A stretch of DNA of 64,000 nucleotides, from assembly GCA_951813075.1 (NCBI GenBank), contig OX638343.1, positions 2,679,999 to 2,743,998 on the forward strand, given 5' to 3'. How positions within the stretch are numbered: the stretch's first letter is position 1; every line of letters starts with the position of its first letter. Origin of the DNA: Arenicellales bacterium. Its GTDB lineage: Bacteria; Pseudomonadota; Gammaproteobacteria; Arenicellales; JAJDZL01. Made by a program: the position numbers and the translations under genes. Under the pieces are notes generated by a model. The model made no database searches and was not told the DNA's origin. It saw only the letters and a list, made by a program, of their open reading frames with translations. This document shows, piece after piece, positions 57,389 to 64,000 of this stretch.

Positions 57389-57958
57389 ATGAGTGCCTGG
57401 ATTCGGATGGTTTCGGATGCCGAAGCGACAGGAAAGTTAAAGGAAGCGCTTGATGGGGCGAGAACCCCGCATGGAACAGTCGACAATGTTTTACGAGTCC
57501 ATGGACTGCGGCCACATACAATGCATGGACACATTGCACTTTATAAAAGTGTATTGCACCATGAGGAGAATACCATTCCACTTTGGTTTCTTGAGACAGC
57601 AGGTACTTACACAAGCATTCTGAACAACTGCGCTTATAGCGTAACCCACCATAGTCTGAATCTGAAAAGACTTCTGGCTGACGATAAGAGGTCGGAACTG
57701 GTTTTGCGCGCGCTGGAAGATCGACAACCGGAGCGTGTATTTGAGGGTAGGGAACTGGCGATGCTCAATTATGTCGAAAAACTCACCTTACACGTCGGAA
57801 CAATTGCCAGAGAGGATTTCGATGCATTGAAGGAAACTGGTTGCGAAGACGCGGAGATTTTGGAATTGAATCAAATTGTCGGTTACTTCTGCTACGTCAA
57901 CAGACTGCTCAATGGTTTGGGTGTAACGACTGAGGGCGATGTAATCGGTTACTACTGA
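57389..57958 (+). CDS. Carboxymuconolactone decarboxylase/AhpD-like (peroxidase-related) protein
   Basis: All-helical protein of 189 residues of the CMD/AhpD superfamily. The core reads LETAGTYTSILNNCAYSVTHH, with a Cys-x4-His-type centre (CAYSVTHH). That matches uncharacterised peroxidase-related enzymes rather than AhpD itself, which needs CxxC. ELNQIVGYFCYVNRLLNGLGV is the conserved C-terminal helix. The ATG at 57389 is chosen. It follows the oxygenase gene by 29 bases. It may detoxify peroxides or hydrolyse a lactone; function not known. Confidence 0.72.
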   Translation: MSAWIRMVSDAEATGKLKEALDGARTPHGTVDNVLRVHGLRPHTMHGHIALYKSVLHHEENTIPLWFLETAGTYTSILNNCAYSVTHHSLNLKRLLADDKRSELVLRALEDRQPERVFEGRELAMLNYVEKLTLHVGTIAREDFDALKETGCEDAEILELNQIVGYFCYVNRLLNGLGVTTEGDVIGYY

Positions 57959-58088
57959 ATTGCCTTGCAGCGTATTCGGTTTTTGCAGGAGTCGACAATT
58001 ATCAAGCGGAGTCCCCATAACTTGTCAATTAAAATGAACAGTCGTGCGGAACTGAATCGGTAACTACAACAGTGATGGACCGGGCACC

Positions 58089-59042
58089 ATGCAATTCAAA
58101 CTGACCGATACCCGACCAGAAATCCAGCGTCGCTACCAAGACCCCCATCAATATCCAGAAGGGGTGGCTTTTCAGGATGGTCAGTATATTCCTGTTTCCG
58201 AAGCCAAAATATCCGTCATCGATTACGGTTTTCTGCATTCTGATGCGACCTATGACACGGTCACCGTCTGGAACGGTGCTTTTTTTCGCTTGGGTCTTCA
58301 TCTTGACCGATTTTTTTCAAGTATGGAAAAGCTGAGCCTTTCTATAGAGTTCACTCGAGACGAACTCACTGAAATTCTGATGAATTGCGTTGCCTTGTCC
58401 GGACTTAAGCGTGCTTATGTAGAAATGATATGCACCAGGGGATGCTCGCCGAGTTTCAGTAGAGATCCGAGAGATGCTATCAACCGGTTTCTGGCGTTTG
58501 CGATACCACTGGGATTCATTGCAAATGATGAACAGATGAAAAGGGGATTGCATGTTGCTGTGAGTGACATCGTTCGTATCCCGCCGCAGTCGGTGAATTC
58601 ATCGGTCAAGAATTATCACTGGCTGGATCTTGTGCTCGGATTGATGCAAGGTTATGAAAAGTCTGGCGAAACGGTGTTGCTGGTGGATATGCAAGGCAAT
58701 ATAACGGAAGGCCCAGGGTTCAATGTTTTCATTGTCAAGAGCGGAGTTTTATCAACACCGCGCACCGGGGTGTTGCATGGGATCACGCGACAGACAGTAT
58801 TTGATTTATGCGAAATATTGGATCATAAGGTACGAAGTCGCGAAGTTCCCCGTGATGAATTGATGCAAGCCGATGAGGTGTTTATCACATCGTCCGCTGG
58901 TGGAATCATGCCAGTGACCCGGGTGGATGATTGCCCGATCGCGAATGGTGAAGTCGGACCGATTACCAAGGAAGTAAAAGATCTGTATTGGGAGCGTCAT
59001 GAATTTTCTGACTGGATTACACCGGTTGAATATTTCTCATGA
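58089..59042 (+). CDS. Class IV PLP-dependent aminotransferase (BCAT/D-amino acid transaminase-like)
   Basis: Fold type IV PLP enzyme of 317 residues. ISVIDYGFLHSDATYDTVTVWNG is the usual start of BCAT/DAAT-like enzymes. The PLP lysine is in SSVKNYHWLDLV (about residue 179). TEGPGFNVFIVK and LHGITRQTV are the conserved cofactor-phosphate segments. The N-terminal 30 residues are additional. Its TGA overlaps the ATG of the ferredoxin-reductase gene, a tight coupling unusual for branched-chain aminotransferases. That suggests a specialised amino-group step in a pathway that also uses an oxygenase. Confidence 0.82.
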   Translation: MQFKLTDTRPEIQRRYQDPHQYPEGVAFQDGQYIPVSEAKISVIDYGFLHSDATYDTVTVWNGAFFRLGLHLDRFFSSMEKLSLSIEFTRDELTEILMNCVALSGLKRAYVEMICTRGCSPSFSRDPRDAINRFLAFAIPLGFIANDEQMKRGLHVAVSDIVRIPPQSVNSSVKNYHWLDLVLGLMQGYEKSGETVLLVDMQGNITEGPGFNVFIVKSGVLSTPRTGVLHGITRQTVFDLCEILDHKVRSREVPRDELMQADEVFITSSAGGIMPVTRVDDCPIANGEVGPITKEVKDLYWERHEFSDWITPVEYFS

Positions 59043-60079
59043 AGTTGTTTGTTCACGGTCGAGAGGGAGTTGACGAGCTCAGTGCGCTGAGCGATGAAAG
59101 AGTCTTGTATTGCGGCTTGCGACATGGTGTCCAGCTGCCTTATGAGTGTGGCATAGGAAAATGTGGGACTTGTACGGCGGTTTTGTTATCTGGCGATGTT
59201 CGGTCGCGATGGCCGCAAGCGCCGGGATACGAGAGAATCAGACCGGAACGACACGAAATTTTGATGTGTCAGTCAGTAATGGAGACTGATGTTCATATCA
59301 AGGTTCGCCCCGCAATCAAACCACCTGCACCCTTGCCAGTTCCAGAAGTCTTGGAAGGAGAGATTGCGAACCAGAAATTGTTGAACGATCTGGTTGTCGC
59401 GTTTGATTATCGTCTTTCGCGTCCGATTTCATTTTTAGCAGGTCAATTCATCAGTGTATCAACGGATGCAGTGTGCGGATTTCGGGCATACTCCATGACC
59501 AATTTCAGTGACGGCCCTACTGACCGTCTGAGCTTTGTGGTCAAGAATGTTCCGGACGGTGAATTTACCGACTGGCTTTTTGACAAGAACCACGATGGTG
59601 AAACCCTGGTTGGTTTCGGTCCGCTCGGTCGGGCGGTATATTCCTCTCAGATCGATGGCGATTTCATAGCGATGGCGGGCGGTACAGGAATTGCAGGCAT
59701 TATTGCGATTTTGAAAAACGCATCGCTTCATGGACACTTAGAAAGATACAAAGCGCAAGTGGTTTTTGGATTGAATCGTATTGAGGATGTTTTTTACCTT
59801 GAATCGTTGAATGCCTATGGCGCTATGCATCCGACATTGCGTGTAATGGTGACGCTGGTTGATGACGATGGTGTGGATTCACTTCAATCCCGATTTCCGA
59901 AACTGGAGTTTGCTCGCGGATTTCTGCATGAAGCAAGTGCCGAATGGCTGCGAGAGTTGACTGAAGTTTCAGTTGCATTTCTCGCAGGTCCGCCGCCGGC
60001 GGTCAATGCATCTTTGAAGATGCTGGTCGGAGAAAAGAAAATTTCTGCCAGAAAGATTCGATTTGATAAATTCGGATAA
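59039..60079 (+). CDS. 2Fe-2S ferredoxin/FAD/NAD reductase fusion
   Basis: Single-chain oxygenase-type reductase of 346 residues. The N-terminal plant-type ferredoxin has YECGIGKCGTCTAVLLSG and a fourth cysteine in LMCQSVM. The middle domain has the FAD motif RAYSMTNF, and the NAD domain has AGGTGIAGIIAIL and the late FLAGPPPAVNA. It resembles reductases of toluene/phenol monooxygenases, alkane hydroxylases and CDP-deoxyglucose dehydration. No oxygenase component of a two-component system lies beside it; the IPNS-like enzyme at 56424 normally needs no reductase. It overlaps the aminotransferase gene by four bases. Confidence 0.83.
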   Translation: MKLFVHGREGVDELSALSDERVLYCGLRHGVQLPYECGIGKCGTCTAVLLSGDVRSRWPQAPGYERIRPERHEILMCQSVMETDVHIKVRPAIKPPAPLPVPEVLEGEIANQKLLNDLVVAFDYRLSRPISFLAGQFISVSTDAVCGFRAYSMTNFSDGPTDRLSFVVKNVPDGEFTDWLFDKNHDGETLVGFGPLGRAVYSSQIDGDFIAMAGGTGIAGIIAILKNASLHGHLERYKAQVVFGLNRIEDVFYLESLNAYGAMHPTLRVMVTLVDDDGVDSLQSRFPKLEFARGFLHEASAEWLRELTEVSVAFLAGPPPAVNASLKMLVGEKKISARKIRFDKFG

Positions 60080-60361
60080 AGATTGTCAGTATCCTCCGTT
60101 GTTGTGGAGAATCTGGTTTTACTGCATTTGTCCGACATGACATCACCCGAATTGAGCGGCCCGAACCACCTATTGCGAGCGTTGTTATTTCTGGAACATT
60201 TGCAGAATATGAGACTCTAGAAATTCAATCGGCTGTCGATATATTTTTGTGGAGTACAATGTCTGGAAGCAATAAAAATACTATCGTAGCATTCATCGGA
60301 GAATAAAATAGGTTTACGGCCTTGAGTTGCTAAAGATTGTTGATTGCCAGTGATAGAGAAA

Positions 60362-60979
60362 ATGTCGATCACACGAAGAACATGGGTAAAAGCGGCCGGG
60401 CTCGCTTTGTTGACACCGGCCTCGGCGGCGATGGCGGTGCTCAAGCTAACTCCCAGGCAATCTGAAGGTCCGTTCTATCCCGTGGAAATTCCTTTGGACT
60501 CAGATGCCGATCTGATTCAGGTTCAAGGGATGTCTCGGCCCGCAACCGGAATCGTCGTTCATCTAACCGGTAAAGTACTGGATATCAATGGCAAACCCAT
60601 ATCCGATGCAAAAGTCGAAATTTGGCAGTGCGACGCCTTTGGCGCCTATAAACATCCCAGAGACCGAGGTGATAAATCGGAACCAGAATTTCAAGGATAT
60701 GGCGCGACGAGTACTTTGGAGAAGGGAGAGTTTCGCTTTCGTACCATTCGTCCGGTGCGATACACGGGTCGAACGCCCCATATTCATGCAAAGATTACAC
60801 CACCTGGATCACGGACGTTGACCACTCAGTTCTTCGTGGAGGGTGAACCGGGAAATTCAACGGACTTCCTTTACCGACGGATTCCAGAGCACCTTCGCGG
60901 GTTGGTTACGGTGCGGTATCCTGCTTCACCCGAAGAATCAAATACGGTAATGCCGAACTACACGGTGGTTGTGCGGTAA
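60362..60979 (+). CDS. Tat-exported intradiol ring-cleavage dioxygenase family protein
   Basis: 205-residue protein of the protocatechuate 3,4-dioxygenase-like family. The start SITRRTWVKAAGLALLTPAS is a twin-arginine signal. QSEGPFYP is the usual first block. The fold has GKPISDAKVEIWQCDAFGAY with a metal-type Tyr, then RYTGRTPHIHAKI with Tyr and the His-x-His ligands of Fe(III). The ATG at 60362 is preferred over a TTG at 60344. Export is unusual for catechol enzymes of central degradation but is known for small periplasmic intradiol dioxygenases of unknown substrate. It lies 282 bases after the reductase gene and may have its own promoter. Confidence 0.8.
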   Translation: MSITRRTWVKAAGLALLTPASAAMAVLKLTPRQSEGPFYPVEIPLDSDADLIQVQGMSRPATGIVVHLTGKVLDINGKPISDAKVEIWQCDAFGAYKHPRDRGDKSEPEFQGYGATSTLEKGEFRFRTIRPVRYTGRTPHIHAKITPPGSRTLTTQFFVEGEPGNSTDFLYRRIPEHLRGLVTVRYPASPEESNTVMPNYTVVVR

Positions 60980-61123
60980 TTTTCAGGACGCTCTGGCGCG
61001 TCAACCAGCTGCTTTGAATTTCCGCAATCGCCCCTGATCGTGGTCAATGGTGCTTTGAATTACAAATTATGCCCGGGGGTGCGTCAATTTTGACTTGAAG
61101 TCACAACATGTTTCAATCGAATT

Positions 61124-61430
61124 GTTTCATAAAGCAACAGACGACTGATTGGTGGCGGCATTCAGCAGCCGATGAGGGAGCCGGCTTCGCCAATGACGAC
61201 GATTGAACCAATAGACAAACTCGTAGACGTGCTCATGAGAGAATCTGCCTCTGATGCCGTGAAAGGTGCCCAGTAGAAAGCGTTTCAGATTGGCGTTGAC
61301 GATGTGCACCATGGGCAACCATTCGATGGTTTGCTCAGGCAGTGTGACTTTGACAAGGTGCTGGCAATGCGATCCACGATGTTCAGTGACGGATAGGCAT
61401 CGCCGCGAAAGGTTGCACCAGGATATGAAA
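61124..61430 (-). mobile_element. IS1595-family (ISXO2-like) transposase remnant
   Basis: The C-terminal end of an IS1595-type DDE transposase is readable: HLVKVTLPEQTIEWLPMVH and NLKRFLLGTFHGI, ending FVYWFNRRHWRSRLPHRLLN. Upstream, SVTEHRGS continues in frame for a short way and is then lost. A GGGGGTGCGTCAA sequence at about 61075 may be the element's end. The catalytic domain is missing, so this is a dead fragment. Confidence 0.78.
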
Positions 61431-61628
61431 GAGGTTGATTTCTTTTGTATGGAATCTAGCCTATATATTTGTACTGAAGAATTATTCTACTTCCAATTGA
61501 TTTTATGTGCTGAAACACATACAGAGGCATATTATTCAAATTTATTTGCCCCATCATCTATTGTCGGATTAGGCAGGAATGCTGACAGTTGACGCAATGG
61601 TCATCAGATCCCCTCATCTTTGGCTAAC

Positions 61629-61670
61629 TTGAACGGGCTTAGTCTTTTGTATATACTAGTTAGTATATAC
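61629..61670 (+). promoter_or_regulatory. vapBC promoter and palindromic operator
   Basis: -35 TTGAAC (61629-61634), a 17-base spacer and -10 TATACT (61652-61657) form a good sigma-70-type promoter. The -10 lies inside a perfect inverted repeat with nine-base arms GTATATACT (61649-61657) and AGTATATAC (61662-61670) around AGTT. VapB or VapBC bound there would block the promoter, as in other VapBC systems. Confidence 0.78.
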
Positions 61671-61698
61671 AATCATAGAAAAATTTTGAGTACTCGAA

Positions 61699-61932
61699 AT
61701 GTTAACCGGATCCATTTTTCTCAACAATCGCACCCAAGCAGTCCGGCTCCCTGCTAAAGCTCGTTTTCCAGATGATGTGAAGCAAGTAGCAGTCCGGATC
61801 GTTGGCAATGACCGAATCTTGACTCCCATTGAGCATACCTGGGATAGCTTTTTTCATTCAGACGAACGCGCGAGCGATGACTTCATGGACGTCCGCGCCT
61901 CTCAGATTCAATCTGACCGCGAAGATCTTTAA
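61699..61932 (+). CDS. vapB: VapB antitoxin (AbrB-type)
   Basis: 77-residue antitoxin. The N-terminal swapped-hairpin DNA-binding domain reads GSIFLNNRTQAVRLPAKARF, the standard VapB opening, followed by VKQVAVRIVGNDRILTP. The C-terminal half (WDSFFHSDERASDDFMDVR) should wrap around the VapC toxin. Its TAA overlaps the vapC ATG by one base (TAATG). A palindromic operator lies over its promoter. Confidence 0.87.
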   Translation: MLTGSIFLNNRTQAVRLPAKARFPDDVKQVAVRIVGNDRILTPIEHTWDSFFHSDERASDDFMDVRASQIQSDREDL

Positions 61933-62330
61933 TGCTGACATTCATGCTGGATACCAATATTGGTATTTATGTGTTGAAAAAACGCCCAGCAAATGCTCTG
62001 AAATTGTTCAATCGAAATTCGGGGAAAATGTGCATCAGTTCAATCACTTTAGCCGAATTGATGCATGGTGTAGAAAAAAGCGATTACCCTGAACACAACC
62101 TGCGACAAGTTGAAGAATTCAAATCGCACTTGCAGGTTCTTGATTACGGCACCAACGCAGCTGCTCACTATGGAAATATTCGAGCGTCGCTGGAGCGAGT
62201 TGGCAGGCCGATTGGTGTGAATGATCTCCATATAGCTGCCCATGCTCGAAGTGAAGAATTGGTACTCGTAACCAATAACCTTAGGGAATTTGAGCGAATC
62301 GAAGGATTGAAATTAGAAAACTGGGTTTAA
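61932..62330 (+). CDS. vapC: VapC toxin, PIN-domain ribonuclease
   Basis: 132-residue PIN-domain endoribonuclease; characterised VapC toxins cut initiator tRNA or 23S rRNA. Acidic active-site residues are visible in FMLDTNIGIY (Asp 7), ITLAELMHGV (Glu about 43) and VNDLHIAAHA (Asp about 99), with TNNLREFERI at the end. The length is normal and the frame intact. It is translationally coupled to vapB. An IS remnant upstream suggests the module arrived on mobile DNA. Confidence 0.88.
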   Translation: MLTFMLDTNIGIYVLKKRPANALKLFNRNSGKMCISSITLAELMHGVEKSDYPEHNLRQVEEFKSHLQVLDYGTNAAAHYGNIRASLERVGRPIGVNDLHIAAHARSEELVLVTNNLREFERIEGLKLENWV

Positions 62331-62717
62331 TTGATTGCCAATATCGGCAAACTTGACATTGTAGATTTGAAAGAACTGTTTTCAAAATTTGATCGATTTG
62401 CGATTCGAATATTTTCTCAAACGGTTCTGGCGAGTTGGGTATACATGCAATCTCACATTAAAAGTGAAACTGCTCCATTGACACGCGACTCCACTAAACA
62501 CCAATCCAGACTGTGTAATAGGCAGCCGCAACCCGCAGATACATCTCACTGAAATGTCGTCAGGTACAACTCACGAAAATTTGATCCGATAGGTGCTTCG
62601 GTGTCTTGTTATTAAAATGCGCGGGATACGGGAAGCGCATTTTAATGCAAGGATTCCACCTACTTATCGTGTTGCCAACTGAGTGCCTTGAACAATAAAC
62701 GGAAGAAATTGCACGAA
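62331..62717. other. 387-base convergent intergenic region
   Basis: Lies between vapC (rightward) and the DddP-like gene (leftward). Apart from the strong inverted repeat at 62611-62646, no gene or motif was recognised. A short forward frame at 62331-62552 has no family resemblance and no ribosome-binding site. Confidence 0.4.
62611..62646. terminator. Strong inverted repeat, probable bidirectional terminator
   Basis: Perfect 12-base arms ATTAAAATGCGC (62611-62622) and GCGCATTTTAAT (62635-62646) enclose a 12-base loop. The A/T-rich outer parts give an A-tract before and a T-tract after the G+C core in both directions. The position between two convergent genes fits a shared terminator. Confidence 0.6.
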
Positions 62718-63938
62718 TTACCAGTCCTCGATCGGATATGAAGTCAGTTTTCTGCTTCCAGTCTCTGTAATCAGAACCTGCTCTTCAAGTTTCACACCTT
62801 CACCGCCGTGAACCGAACCGATGAAGGACTCGACACTGAGCGTCATTCCCGCTTCAAAAATTCCGTCAAACTCATGATCACCGAAATCGAAGATATATTT
62901 GATTGCCGGATATTCATCGGAAAGACCTGTTCCGTGAACGGTCACTCCGTAGCGATGCCTTTTGAACTCGTCTGGCAGCGGCCATGCCAACTGCGCAAAT
63001 TCATGGAAACTCAAACCTGGCCGCAATAGTTCAATATTGAAGTGAATCTGTTCGTTGGCGAGTTGGTACAACTGTGCCTGTTCCGGTTTCGGCTTGACTT
63101 CGCCACAGACCCAAGACCTTGACATATCACAGATATAACCGTAAGGACCAATCAGATCAGTATCAAAAGAGACCATCTCACCTTTTTCGATAACCTTCAT
63201 CGAACATTCATGAAACCACGGATTAGTTCGTGCTCCGGACGCCAGCAGACGTGTTTCAATCCACTCGCCACCCATTGCAATATTGGTCTCGTGCAGCTTT
63301 GACCACAATGCATTTTCAGTAATTCCCGGTTCCATCAATTGACGCATTTTTGCAATCGCGCTCTCACCGACATCAATAGAATGCTGCAAAAGAGCAATCT
63401 CTTCAACCGACTTCAATGACCGGGCAACTTCCATCAGACCTTGTCCTTCGACCATTTCCAATCCGAAGTTCTGTATAACGTTTGATGCCAGTAGTCCACA
63501 GCGATCAACTGCAATTCGGCGATTGCTGCCAGCACATGACGCCACGACATCATGAACCTCCCGCGCGAACTTGCAGGCATTGTCATGACTGTCGCCACCA
63601 CCCCAAAAGAAATAAAATGGCGGCATCACGCGATAATCGTCGATTGTCGGCAGTCCTCCTACAAGATGAGGCCAATCTCCGAAATCCCACAGAACCACAG
63701 GTCCGTCTGTTGCCACGAAAACACTGCGAGCATCATAGCGAGAACAGAATATCTGCATGTTCGTTGTATCGGTCGCATAGCGAATATTAAGAGGATCAAA
63801 AAGAAGCGCGCCGGCCAAATCCTGCTCTCTGAGCCGCTGTCGAACCCTGTTCAACCGATAAAGACGAACCTTGTCCAGGTCGACTGGTGGTTGAGTGAAT
63901 TCCATTGCTCCGTGCTGATGAGCCGGTTCATTATTCAT
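62718..63938 (-). CDS. dddP: M24-family protein, probable DMSP lyase DddP
   Basis: 406-residue protein of the creatinase/prolidase (M24) fold. DddP cleaves dimethylsulfoniopropionate to DMS and acrylate. GGEWIETRLLASG, then RTNPWF, and LLFDPLNIRYATDTTNMQ match DddP-type proteins. The published metal and catalytic residues of Ruegeria lacuscaerulensis DddP (Asp295, Asp297, Asp307, Tyr366, His371, Asp377, Glu406, Glu421, recalled from memory) map onto Asp259, Asp261, Asp271, Tyr330, His335, Asp341, Glu370 and Glu385 with identical spacing. Other M24 peptidases lack the Asp six residues after the His in this form, but this is not a full test. It starts at ATG 63938. No acrylate-handling genes are adjacent. 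The alternative is an Xaa-Pro peptidase-like enzyme. Confidence 0.75.
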   Translation of the reverse strand: MNNEPAHQHGAMEFTQPPVDLDKVRLYRLNRVRQRLREQDLAGALLFDPLNIRYATDTTNMQIFCSRYDARSVFVATDGPVVLWDFGDWPHLVGGLPTIDDYRVMPPFYFFWGGGDSHDNACKFAREVHDVVASCAGSNRRIAVDRCGLLASNVIQNFGLEMVEGQGLMEVARSLKSVEEIALLQHSIDVGESAIAKMRQLMEPGITENALWSKLHETNIAMGGEWIETRLLASGARTNPWFHECSMKVIEKGEMVSFDTDLIGPYGYICDMSRSWVCGEVKPKPEQAQLYQLANEQIHFNIELLRPGLSFHEFAQLAWPLPDEFKRHRYGVTVHGTGLSDEYPAIKYIFDFGDHEFDGIFEAGMTLSVESFIGSVHGGEGVKLEEQVLITETGSRKLTSYPIEDW

Positions 63939-64000
63939 ATGCAGAACACCTTCCGATCAATGAGTGTCAACTGTTAAAAACAGCGGTTGCAACTTCAATT

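Overview
The window reads as chromosome of a gammaproteobacterium, probably marine and possibly host-associated (inference). Evidence for the lineage is the core gene content and order: a 2-oxoglutarate dehydrogenase tail (sucB, lpd) followed by an algC-type phosphomannomutase, parC/parE, tadA, ispB, the recR-ybaB-dnaX-ffs block and dnaG. Evidence for a marine lifestyle is a DddP-type DMSP lyase candidate, phosphonate, methylated-amine and branched-chain amino acid genes, and two phytanoyl-CoA-dioxygenase-like enzymes. Several decayed genes (an ABC ATPase, an aminoethylphosphonate-type binding protein, two IS remnants, a phage tail fragment) and three toxin-type modules (Fic, HipBA, VapBC) show recent gene loss and gain. 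|| Layout. 1-8353: central metabolism and topoisomerase IV. 8789-11382: PhyH-like oxygenase, tadA, tRNA-Ser(CGA), cytochrome c, YqaA-like membrane protein. 11383-18009: an accessory island ending at tRNA-Ser(GGA). It holds a Fic protein with a repeated operator, a GcvT-like/MttB-like methyltransferase pair, an internally deleted IS21-family element and two alphaproteobacterial-type phage genes. 18294-22816: enoyl-CoA hydratase, PaaK-like ligase and hipBA. 23119-30191: tRNA-Pro(CGG), ispB, an orphan DNA methyltransferase, recR-ybaB-dnaX, 4.5S RNA, dnaG. 30643-35884: a complete Liv-type transporter, with the binding protein convergent to the livGFHM operon. || 36083-48403: metallophosphoesterase, an AOR-type electron-transfer pair without the oxidoreductase, an ABC ATPase pseudogene, then a catabolic run (class II aldolase, PhyH-like protein with an altered iron motif, DMGDH/SarDH-like flavoprotein, DapA-like lyase, FAD amine oxidoreductase, broken phosphonate-binding protein, phnX). 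48427-54944: a leftward operon with two-subunit class I fumarase, an SdhA-like flavoprotein, two small membrane anchors, an acyl-CoA synthetase and an N-formylglutamate-amidohydrolase-like protein, with no iron-sulfur SdhB. 55143-60979: LCMT-type methyltransferase, IPNS-like oxygenase, AhpD-like protein, class IV aminotransferase coupled to a ferredoxin-reductase fusion, and a Tat-exported intradiol dioxygenase. 61124-63938: IS1595 remnant, vapBC and the DddP candidate. || How the parts may work together (inference): the FAD oxidoreductase at 45098 and PhnX at 47561 could convert (N-methyl-)aminoethylphosphonate to acetaldehyde and phosphate without the PhnW transaminase. The MttB/GcvT pair and the DMGDH-like enzyme could move methyl groups from quaternary or tertiary amines to folate. 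The fumarase/SdhA-like/ligase operon could oxidise and hydrate a C4-C5 dicarboxylate. None of these routes can be proven from sequence alone.
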